Below are positions 47,036 through 56,447 of a DNA stretch of 56,447 nucleotides, piece after piece (the stretch's first letter is position 1; each line of letters opens with the position of its first letter). Source of the DNA: Pelargonium x hortorum (Eukaryota; Streptophyta; Magnoliopsida; Geraniales; Geraniaceae). The position numbers and the translations under genes were made by a program. The notes under the pieces are model-generated. The model worked only from the letters and a program-made list of their open reading frames with translations. It was not told where the DNA came from and ran no database searches. The stretch lies in assembly GCA_036897525.1 (NCBI GenBank), contig JAYMTJ010000068.1:1-56447 (forward strand), written 5' to 3'.

Positions 47036-50000
47036 AAGAGAGAGAAGTTCTAGTATAAATAGCTTCAGAATGAAATTATGACGAATTTAATAGGGATCTA
47101 TACCTTTTGAGAGAGGAACTATTATACTCAAGTTAGTAAACAAAGTATACAGTGTTTGTTGTAAGTTTTCCACCGGAGTCATTAATTAGACTTTTTGAAA
47201 AAAAAAAGCAAGGGCTTTCTTACTAAATCTAAATACACAAAATGAGGGCTCCTTAAAGAATACCAGAACCCCAGGATTTTCTCTAGTTAAAAAGCTTTCG
47301 GGTCGTTTCATTACTAAACTAAAAGCTTGTAAATTCCTTTTACTTTAAAAAAACCTATTTTCTTGGGTGCCGTTGAGAGAGACTCATACTTATATTAAAG
47401 GTTTCGGCGCCGACCTGATTAATCTTAAGTTATTTTTCTTAATTGAAATGCTAAACTTAACTAACCCGGGAAGTCTTTTTAATCTCTTCCAGTCAAATAC
47501 TCAGTTTATTAGACAAATAGTGGACCCATTATAAGGAAAAGTTCTATATCACTCTATATGCTCTTTTTAGCCCTAGGTAAACCCGGATTTCTCTCCCTTT
47601 TACACTTAAAATTCACAAAAAGTTAGACAATTAAATCAGACTTGTCCTGATATATTAACTAGCAAACGACTTCCTGTACTTACTATTTACCGCAATCTCT
47701 GCCTGTTATTTGCTAAGTGCTTTCTTCGTAAAGTTTAATAAGACAATAATGCTGGGTTAGTCAGAGTTTAATAATTATGAGCTTTTAACCTAGCAAACAG
47801 CTTGTCGGAATCACTCCACAGTAGGTGGTCCAAACGATTATCTCGCTTCCTTCCTTCCTTATTTTATTTCTATTTATTTTGTTCAGAAATTTGAAGGAAG
47901 TAGATACCTTATAGAGACCTAGAAAACTTTGGTTCAGCTTGCTTGTATCTTTTTTTGATAAGAAAATACAGTAATGCCTGTTAAAAAAAGGAAATGAAAA
48001 GATTTAAATATATTATTCAGTGAGAATTCCTATAACTAACAAAAGGAGAGCAATCCCGGTTATCCCTAGAAACTCAAAATCCTGGTAGAAAAGTAACCCG
48101 CAAAAAAATTTAGGATACGACTTTCACCCAACACAACAACAGACAAACTCCTTCAAAAAATTGAAAATAGAAACTAATCTAAGGACATTGTATTGTAAAC
48201 GGATAATTGTAGAGGACACTTTGAGGGGTTTCTGCCTTTTATGTATTTGATGTACCTTACTTCATCATTATGTTACAAGGCCTAGAAATCTTAAGAATTT
48301 CTTGCTGAATAGGGAAAAGCTAGAAATCCTTTTTTAGATTTATATCCTACTTACTTATCTTATAAAAGCTTTAAGGAGTAAATAATTAAAGCGATTAGTG
48401 GGCAATACAATAGAATAGTAGAGAACTAATTACTAGTAAAAGGCCCCTATCTGATCGAGTGGTAAGTGTAAGAGGGTCCCACAAGGAACAAACATATTAA
48501 GGAAGTTATAGTAAGGAATATAAGTCTAGGTATTAAGAAAGGCACGTGGATTAATAAGAAAGTGGGTATAACTCATAAGAATCCTAGTTATACAAACAAA
48601 AGAAGTATTTGATACGGAGTAAGATAGAGAATAAGGTTATAGCTATGAAGAGTATAAGCAAGCTCTGATACGGAAAGGTATACAGATTCTTGAGCTACAC
48701 ACTAAATTGACTAAATGTTCGAACTACAACTTCCTACAATGGAAACCCTTATTTACAAGTAAGGATGCTTTAGAAGAAGGGTTTACTGTAAACGGCTATA
48801 AAAGCTAGAGGTTTAAGTCAAGTCATCTTGGATAAAGTGGGGTGAAATACAGCTACATTAGAGTCATTTTGGGCTCTGGCTTATATTATAAGTACACCCT
48901 TTTGCTTTTGTTTGTAAAATAACAAACTTACCCGCATTTTTTAGGGGAGGGATCCGCAAGATAACTTTATCTTGGGGTGTATAAAATACAAAAACCTTAA
49001 TTTTCTTTGTGCTTTGCTTTAGTAAGAGTGTATTCCTCTAAAATTAGCCTCAAATCTTTTTTAGACGCGAGTAGATTCCTTGATTTTCCGGGAGTTCCTG
49101 TAAAAGCTATTACAACAAATAGAAATAGAGTACCCCCTCTCTCTCCGATATTCTAGCCTATTTACTGAGTTTGTACTTTTTCAGTATCCTTATTATTTAA
49201 ATTAATGCAATTATAGGGTTTGCAACTTCTAAGTCTAGCTCGGCAAAACAAAAGCCTCTAAAGTTCTATAATCTATAATAAAAGGTTTCAAACTATAAAT
49301 AAAAATAGAAAAGACCTAAATCTCTACGACAGACTCTCAGCCATAGGATAGAATAGAGCCCTATACTTAAGTTGCGAGAGCTGAGGGGCTTAGTCGTCTT
49401 ATAATATTTCTGTAAGAAAGCCAATAATATAGTAATGCTCTATAATAGATTCACAACTCATACAATACCAAAAAAAACAGGGCTTTGCGGGTATTTCACA
49501 AGAAAAGGTTTTTAGGCTATTATATAGGGAATATAAAGGGATAAACAAAAGACTAATTCTTTATTATATAAAGTATAGGAAGGCCGTTGTGAACCTAGTA
49601 TCCCGGGAAGGGGAAGTTTTGGCCCTTTTCTTTTTTACTAAAACAAATACCATAACTATGGGAGACCCTATAGCCCTTTACTTTAGTTAAGGGTTTCCTC
49701 TAGTTATAAAAAGTTATAAACAAGGAATTAATTCTGTACTAGGCTAGGGTTTCCTAATATCAGGAAAATCGGAACCCCTTTGTATTGTCATTATAAGAAT
49801 AATTTATAGGAGTCCCTTGAAAGATATGCTGTAAGTATATAAAGAACAGAAAATTCTCTCACACCGGTTACTGCGGAAATAAAAAAAGATCTTTGTTTAT
49901 AAGACATTAGGCAACGTGGTCTCATATATGTATATTTCTTCTTGAACTTAGGGTATTTGCAGCTTGCCATGAGCGTAATAAAGCTTAATTCTGTCTAAAT

Positions 50001-51597
50001 AGACAACCAAAAAGGATAAACGCGAGACTACGAGTCTTCTAATTTGTAAGGCTTTCATGTATACATGAAAATGCCCGATTAGGGTTCTGTAGCTATAAGA
50101 CACTTATATTCGTTAAAGCTAAGAATTCATTTCTTTATCAAGAACTGGAAATCGCCTCTATTTCCAAAGCGCGGATACCCCCCCGGTAAGCTCCATTCTT
50201 ATCTTAGTTGCTTGCTCTTGTTAAAGCCTCGTTTATATACATTATATGTATGTTGGGCTTTGCTCTATAATTGAGCAATACGGAAATTTGGAATTCTATA
50301 GCTTAAACTTTTCTACTCTCAGGAGGACTTATACCTCACCCTAGTTGTGAGATTAAAAACTATTTCCTTTTTAGTTTAATAGCGACTCTTCAATTTAATA
50401 CCACAGTTTGCTGCTGCAAATCCCTCCTTTGGACAATTTTAGCTACTCATAGGAGATCACTAACCCTACAGGCATAAGACTGTGAGAGTGTTTGTAATAC
50501 TTTGTTGTTTATACATCTTATTAGAATGCACAAGAAGTGTCCTGTAGCTACGAGACTCCCTTATAGCAGCTCCTGTTTAAAGGACGACCCCGTAAGCAGG
50601 TAAGCATTAGGAGTAAGCGCTCCAAAATTCATCAATTTTCTTTTGCTGTTGTAAGCTCAGAGCTATGCTTTTCGAAGAACTTCTTCTTGTCATAACTCAT
50701 AATCCTGAGGTTGCTAAACCCTTACTGGGAACTATACACTATAAGACACTCTAACTGGAATACTAGATCGATACATAATCTTATAGAATCTCTTCTTTGG
50801 TAAGCCCTTAAACCTTAGAACCCTCCCTTCTTGTCAGCGCTTCTTAAGGTATCCAAATCAATTAAAACAAGCGATCCCTATCCACCCTGAGATCCAATGT
50901 CCAAAATGATGGGTAAAAATAGAGGTACCAATAAATCCAGTTCACGGTCTGCGGGTTAATGCTTTACTTCTGGAAATAGAATCTTGTTTATGTTATCCTG
51001 AATGTGCCTATCCAAAACCAACCTGGAAGACTAAAGTGCTATGTCTCACAAAGAAAATTTATGTATTCAGTGCCTCCTTAATTAACTATTAAACAAGGAA
51101 CTCACTCATTTCATTTAAGTAAGGAATTCTGCAGCAATTCTTTAATATCAGCCTGCTTTAGCCACAAATTCAATAACACAGGAATACAATTCTTTTCTTT
51201 GCATGCAGTCTATCAGCTTATTCTTTATCGGATTTCTATCTAGTTAGGAATCTGGGAATAAAAAAAGAGTCGTAGAGACGGGCTACTAACTATGGTGCAT
51301 ATCATTTGATAGGCTTCTTAACTTCAACTTTTTATAAAAGTTATTCCTGAAAAAACGAAAAGTAAAGACTACATATTTTGTCTTCTGTATGTAATTGTAT
51401 ACTTTATGGATAGTATTTAACCAGATGAATATGGATTACTTGACGTAAGTCCTTAATGTCTCTAATTTCATTATAGGTAATTCTGTAGAGCGATTGATAG
51501 CGGCTCTTATTATTTTAATTATTTAATAAGTTTTCAGAGAGGATAACTTTGATACTAAGAAAGGTTCAGGTTACTATAACCCAAGAATTAAGGGGCA
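47036..51597. other. A+T-rich gene-free desert
   Basis: No frame of note occurs over about 4.5 kb. A palindrome lies at 50053-50070. No RNA gene was identified. Confidence 0.5.
50053..50070. repeat. 18-base perfect palindrome
   Basis: TTTCATGTA joins directly to TACATGAAA, a perfect 18-base dyad with no loop. Such a site could bind a dimeric protein or extrude as a hairpin. There is no gene nearby to suggest a role. Confidence 0.6.
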
Positions 51598-51685
51598 CTC
51601 AACAGGGCCTTGAACCGATGGCATTCCCATACAGAATGAAATGTTCTACAATGCAAACATGGTATGGCACATTACTGCCTTCAAC
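51598..51685 (-). pseudogene. tRNA-like element with good D and anticodon arms
   Basis: On the minus strand GTTT-GCATTGTA-GAAC is a good 4-bp D arm. CATTC-TGTATGG-GAATG is a perfect 5-bp stem with a 7-base loop. GCCATCGGTTCAAGG is a T-arm match. Three extra bases lie between the D arm and the anticodon stem. The loop lacks the usual T before the anticodon. The T stem has only two pairs, and no acceptor stem was found. The T-arm phrase resembles organelle Thr/Met tRNAs. Confidence 0.4.
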
Positions 51686-53448
51686 AAGGGTTTCAGTTGT
51701 GTGGTGAATTAAGCGAAACAAAGAAATATACAAAAAAGTTGTGTTGGATTCGAACCTAAGAATTCCTTTATTTTAATTATAAAACTAAAAAGCGTGTTAC
51801 CGGTTATAGTAAAGTATTGACAAAAGAGGGTACTCTTTACCATTTCCCTTTATTTAATCAAACCGACGGACTACTAAACAATACTACTTAATACCTGTAA
51901 TTAGGATATAAATATACATAACTAATAAATGATGAGACAACAACCTACAGCAAGGGTTTCGCAAGTAGCTAAGTTTGAAAAAAGCTCTTATCTTTATCTT
52001 GCTAGAACTATACCGAAAACTGTACCTTTGTTTTTTTTAAGTTTATACTACGGATTCTCTTTCTTCTATGGATTCGTTTTTTTAGTGTTATATTCTCTTT
52101 AATCCAAACGGACACGAGCAAGCAAAAGCTGCCTTTTTTTCATACCTTTATTCCGTGCCCTAGGAGTTTTTCCCATTTTGACTCATACATACTTTGCATT
52201 CTTTATTATCTTTAGTATGCCCCTAAAAACTCAAAACTTTACCATCTCTTTTATCAGTACGCATCTGAAGTCTTATACCTCCTTTTAACAGTCTAAACAA
52301 GGGATATCCACTATAATACTATTGTAAGCTTTTAATCCATTATATTAGAACTACAAGAAAGTAAGTATAAGAGGTACCATAGGAAAGTCTCTAATTAGGA
52401 ATCTAGATTATCCGAGTCCTTTCAGGGATGCTGTATCTGTCAAGATTCTCTCTGCATTAAAAAAACAAGGCATGTATAAGTCAGGACTTCTAAATTGACT
52501 TTACAGGTATTAGATACTCTTCGGCGGCTAAGGGTTTTAGTTACTGCTGCTTTTATCGCTGGAGTTTTCTAAACTGCCAGTTTTTGGTATAGGGCGGTGG
52601 GCAAGGATTCGTATTAGGATGTGGACTTTCATAAATACCCTGAATTATTACTCTTTTTGATTTGAAACCGGATTAAAGAATCGCTTAAACGGAAATCCTA
52701 GAGACAATTTAAGAACCTTTGACTTACTTTCAAGTTAATAAGTTTTAGGTGAGGTTAAAGGTAACAGCACCGACTTGTACTAGCTTGGACCACAAACTCT
52801 GACAGTACACCGACTATTGACTTCCAAGCACCTGTTGACAGAAGAATACAATTTAAAGATTCTCTTCACTCTGTTAACTTCTAAAAGACAAGAACTCAAA
52901 AGCTGAAGTAGAACAAATACAAATTTTGGATTCTCTATTATTATGCTTTTATTCAGAAATTTCCCAGCTATTCATTCAAGTTTAGTAGCTTTAAGAGTCC
53001 ATTTCGCCTCTGTCTAAAAGGTCTCTTGCTAGCCTTAATTATCTTTATAACGAGGAATCGGCAAATCAAAAAGTACACTCTAGCTTGAAATTGGGGTTAC
53101 TTACTTAATCTTTTAATACATTGACGAAAAGCTTTAATAATTTTTTGCTTCTCTTCTATATATCAATTAGGTGAGACTCCTTGTACAACAAGACCCCAAC
53201 GACATTTGTTTCTTATCCCGGAATCAGAAATCAAAAGATACTCCTTATACCTTTTCCATAAAGACTTTCAAAATCTTAAGGACAGCAAATCCATATTAAT
53301 TAGAACAATACTAAAACACAAGTTAGCGAAAAAAAGAAGTTTGTACATCTGAAGCTTTTAGAGTTTTTCCTATGTTTCCCTTCTAGTTTTAGAGAGGGGA
53401 GCCCTTAAATATACAGTAAAAAAGAGTATGAATTCCTCTTTCCGTTTA
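51686..53448. other. Gene-free stretch
   Basis: TTAGGTTCGAATCCAACAC on the minus strand near 51745-51763 is another T-arm-like fragment. ACTTACTTTCAAGTTAATAA near 52722 repeats a phrase at 5375. No gene was recognised. Confidence 0.45.
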
Positions 53449-53491
53449 GACTATCTATACGGGACTTGAACTCATGCCAAAATAGATATAT
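53449..53491 (-). pseudogene. tRNA 3'-end-like mini-hairpin
   Basis: TATCTAT and ATAGATA form a 7-bp stem around 23 bases containing GGCATGAGTTCAAGTCCCGT on the minus strand. This resembles an acceptor stem plus T arm without the D and anticodon half. The inner T stem does not pair well. Confidence 0.3.
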
Positions 53492-54803
53492 TCCTACTCA
53501 CTGTTTAGGTTTTTGGGGAGTAAGGGAACAAATTCTTATCTTAGGAGTCTTGTTCTTCAATCTTATGAAACTAAAACCCGTGTATTTTTTAATTGAATTG
53601 TTCTTAGTAATTAAGAAGTGTATTCCCTTGTATTATGGGATTAGAACCTACGGCTTACTTCCTCTATTGTTCATGTAGTTACTCTCTTAGGATCTTAAGA
53701 AGGGACAAGTTGTTCTCTAATTAGAGAACGCTAATCAAAAGGTAAAAAAGGGAAGTCTCGTCTTGAGGACTCCTAGGCAAACTGGTCCAGAAAGAAATAG
53801 AGTGTATCAGAATTCTAAAAGGAGGCTTTTCTTAACAAAAAGGACTAAGGAAAGGTAAGCACATCTAAGAAAAGAAGTTCCTTTTTTGAGGTTTGTCCTT
53901 TTTAGGAAGAGTGCATAGATAGAGTCTTTTTTTAATGGATTAGGGTGTAATTACACAGGTTTTTCTGAACAAGGAATTAAAGGAAAAAAACTTAAGGAGT
54001 TAGTTGCTTTCGTGTTACTCGGATTTCAGGTTTCCAATTCTAAATAAACTTTGTATTGTATAGTATAGTATAAAGTCAATTCTAGTTTAAAGTTTTCAAA
54101 TAATGGTAGCGAATACAGGGCCCCTTTCAAATTAATATAGAAAGAAGGGCTGCAGAGTACAAGTCTAGCTCTGAAGAATATGCACAGGGGATTGAGAAAA
54201 CAGGTCTGACCGTGATGAAGAGTATGAAATCAAATAAGCGGGGTTTCCCAAGCAAATTACAAGAAAATCTTTCCTTGTTTTTTTGTTTAATAAGAAGAGT
54301 AGGAGTTCTAAGGGGTATTGTAGGCGAGTAGTTTCTTCAATTCCACAATAAGTCAAGGGAAATTAGAACTAAGTACCCACTAGATAAGGGTTTCCTCATA
54401 TTGTATTTATGTAATGAGTGGTCTCTAAACCGGGTTATTCTTAACGAAGGAAGTTAAGGGACTTTTAAGTAAAGTAGTAAAATTCAAAAAATCTATAAAA
54501 TAGGAGAAAGACTTTACTACAAAGTGCAAGCTTTTCTGACCTATTCCAAGTAATAATTAGCTTGATTAATAAAAAACCAAGGGCCCTCAACACTCCCTGT
54601 GATAATACCCTCATTAAAGAGGGGGTAAGAACTTGACAATAAAGGGTAAGGTGTTCCCGATTCAAAAAACAAAGGGGTTTTTAACGTATTTAGCTATCTA
54701 TCCTAGAAAAGCTGGTTATATTTATTTACTATGTGTTCTATATGCCAAAAGACTCATGAATACGAGACAAATGATAGCATTTCTTCTAGTTGAGAGTTTC
54801 CTG
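53492..54803. other. A+T-rich gene-free stretch
   Basis: Several frames of 62-70 codons show no domain. A perfect palindrome lies at 53712-53729. A TAGTA tract lies at 54056-54073. Confidence 0.45.
53712..53729. repeat. 18-base perfect palindrome
   Basis: GTTCTCTAA joins directly to TTAGAGAAC, a perfect 18-base dyad. This is the longest loopless palindrome noticed, together with the one at 50053. Confidence 0.65.
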
Positions 54804-54867
54804 GAGTATCTTGGGACTTGAACCCGTGTCACTGGAATTCACTTTGCTATACTTCCGATATTTACTC
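54804..54867 (-). pseudogene. 64-base tRNA-like element, Glu-type T arm
   Basis: Minus-strand ends GAGTA and TACTC pair for 5 bp. GTGACACGGGTTCAAGTCCC near the 3' side matches the variable loop and T arm of mitochondrial-type tRNA-Glu (GACACGGGTTCGATTCCC). The T stem keeps three G-C pairs. The D and anticodon arms are eroded (possible stem AGTGA/TGACA with three of five pairs). It is probably a decayed tRNA gene. Confidence 0.4.
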
Positions 54868-55764
54868 TCATTCCGCAGCTAAAGAACCCTACTGTAATTG
54901 GCTCTAGATATTATAGATATTGTTTTATGGAGTTATTCTATATAAGTAATTCTTGTCAACTTTAACTTACAACTTTATTACTACACTTTCCTTATTTGGG
55001 ATAGGGACTTGCACTACAAATACAGAAACACCAAAAGGCTTGAACTCCTTTGTTCTAGACGCTATATTACATTGCACCTTAACCCTATACCGGGAACCCT
55101 GTCTTTATTTAAAGCGGGAATTTTCTAAGTTAAAGTATAGGGTAGGTTGGTCTTTTTTGTTTCTTTATGACGGGTAACCCTTTATTGCAATAAAGTCTTG
55201 TCCCCGGGACTACTCTTCCTACACCAAGTTCTTGCTTTTTAGAGAGTGATGTTTTTCTTGAATTAGGGAGCCTCTTTTGTAAAAGGTACACCCAAAACAA
55301 GATAAATCTTGCCTCTTTCTTTTCTTAGAGTAAGAATTCCTGCTAGTGAAACTGTAGTTTAAGAGGGTCTATCTGACAGTCGAAAGTCATGAATAGCAGG
55401 CTATTTCTCAATCTCAGGATTTATTTGCTGCTGAGAGTTTAGTACCTTATATTTGTTTGATTCATAGGAAAGAAAGCGAGATCTGATTTGTTAGTGCTTT
55501 ATTGATTGCAAGACGTTCTTTCTCCTCAAGACAAGAGGATTTCTAGTTAGTTTTGGGTTCTTAGTCAGATGGACAGCTTTGACTTGATAGACTTCTTTAT
55601 GGGATGGGCTAGAGCTTTCTTATGAGAAAGACCTTCACTGCATTCACCCTCTAGCTTTGGCTTGCTAGCAGCTTTCAAATAAAGGTATTCTGTATCTGTA
55701 TCAAGTACTTCTCCAGTACCATCATAAGCATTAGAGTTACCCGACTTCCAAGTACAACTGCATT
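54868..55764. other. Gene-free stretch leading to the right-end block
   Basis: A 74-codon plus frame (54953-55177) has no domain. It contains GGGACTTGCACTAC, a weak T-arm-like phrase. From about 55330 the texture changes to the mixed type seen at the left end. Confidence 0.45.
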
Positions 55765-55791
55765 CAAGATAGCTATTACAGTAACTCCTTT
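55765..55791 (+). repeat. 27-base exact repeat, right copy
   Basis: Identical in sequence and orientation to 4078-4104. It lies inside a 133-codon minus frame (55565-55966) that shows no recognisable domain. Confidence 0.85.
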
Positions 55792-56309
55792 GCCGACTTA
55801 CAAGGTTCGCTCTCCCAAGACAAAGAAACAGGTTCGAGACAGAAGAGAGTACTTTCCTTGCATTACAAAGGGAATCAGTTCTTGGTTGACAATTGCTTTC
55901 ACCTTCTTTCACTGGACTTGGTAATAGACAGCGAAGAAAGGACATTATATTAGAGTCAGTCAGCATGTTTCCTTCTTAGACTTAGATTAGTAAAGAGCAA
56001 GTTGGCCTAGATTCACCATCCCTCGACAGTTGTAGTTCACCTTCAACAACAAAGCAAACAAGTTAAAGTGAAAGCCTTTCTTGTTGGTCACTTCACTCTC
56101 CCCTTTGTCAGTCCTTAATTAACAAGGAAATAGATCTATTTCTAGTAATAAAGAAGATAAAGCAAATAACAAAGTCCTATACAAGGGCAGGGTTCCGTTA
56201 AGGTTTGCTAGAGCTAGGTATTTCAGACCCAACAAAATCAGACAAGTATGAATTCTAATTCTAAACGGGAAGGGGTTCCTTTGCTTCTAATAATAAGTAA
56301 GAGTAATGT
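55792..56309. other. Gene-free right-end block
   Basis: Mixed texture as in 1-1900. No gene or RNA was recognised. Confidence 0.5.
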
Positions 56310-56360
56310 ATATAGTATAGCATAGTCTATATAGTATAGTATAGTATACTATAGTATATA
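56310..56360. repeat. TATAGTA tract with palindrome
   Basis: A run of TAGTA units contains the 14-base perfect palindrome TATAGTATACTATA at 56340-56353. It is low-complexity and likely to be unstable in length. Confidence 0.7.
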
Positions 56361-56447
56361 AAAGGTAAGTTTCCTTAGACTCTTTTTTTTTTATATAGGT
56401 CAAAATCCCTTAAAAGCCTCATAGTTAGAAGTTGTAAAGTCTTGGGT

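Noticed and set aside
55565-55966. 133-codon minus-strand frame
   Set aside because: No domain. It contains the 27-base repeat found at 4078, where no matching frame exists.
1-56447. CRISPR array, group I/II intron, rRNA or LTR element
   Set aside because: No regularly spaced identical repeats, no intron domain V, no rRNA core sequences and no long terminal repeats or polymerase motifs were seen on either strand.
1-56447. Complete circular molecule
   Set aside because: The first and last bases share no overlap, so circularity is not supported.

Overview
The window is 56,447 bases of A+T-rich DNA. A+T is about 65% from lines I sampled by hand; I could not compute it exactly. It holds almost no protein-coding content. 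No housekeeping gene, rRNA, transposase, reverse transcriptase, CRISPR array or complete intron was recognised on either strand. Open frames are about as numerous and long as chance predicts for this composition, so nearly all of them look accidental. The best protein candidate is a 135-codon frame on the minus strand at 45,959-46,366, inside a roughly 1.1-kb island (45.9-47.0 kb) whose texture differs from its surroundings.

The source is uncertain. Gene-free DNA scattered with decayed tRNA-like sequences and many short diverged repeats fits an expanded organelle genome, most likely mitochondrial, of a plant or alga. Several tRNA-like 3' halves resemble organelle or bacterial tRNAs (His, Asp, Trp). 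Non-coding nuclear DNA, or another large organelle genome, cannot be excluded from sequence alone. The two ends do not overlap, so nothing shows whether this is a complete circle.

The window alternates between two textures. One is very A+T-rich DNA, dense in stop-codon words and in GGATCC/GAATTC-type words (about 4.7-20.8, 22.6-26.5, 37.4-45.9 and 47.1-55.3 kb). The other is a more mixed sequence with short diverged repeats (0-1.9, 4.0-4.7, 20.9-22.5, 26.6-29.8, 32.8-34.7, 35.8-37.3 and 55.3-56.2 kb). The mixed blocks hold repeated hairpins, a repeated GTGATGGTATAGCA-type core, and a 27-base exact repeat linking position 4,078 with 55,765.

The clearest hidden structure is a dispersed repeat family, called DR1 here, with at least five convincing and two weaker members at 21.3, 22.0, 28.3, 29.1, 33.8, 38.8 and 43.4 kb (the last inverted). 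Each member carries the same ordered blocks: AAGTATGTACTATCAA, then TTAACCTCC, then GGGTCGGTAA, then GATAAG-CATAG-CATGAGGAAG. TTAACC is followed by the GATAA/GAGG block after 70-90 bases in every copy. Identity is only about 60-70%, but the order and spacing hold, which suggests an old multiplied element or a structured RNA.

A second signal is a set of a dozen or more tRNA-like remnants built around TTCGAA/TTCAAA T-loops. Most lie on the minus strand. Several span 62-91 bases and still have pairing acceptor ends, but none folds into a full standard cloverleaf.
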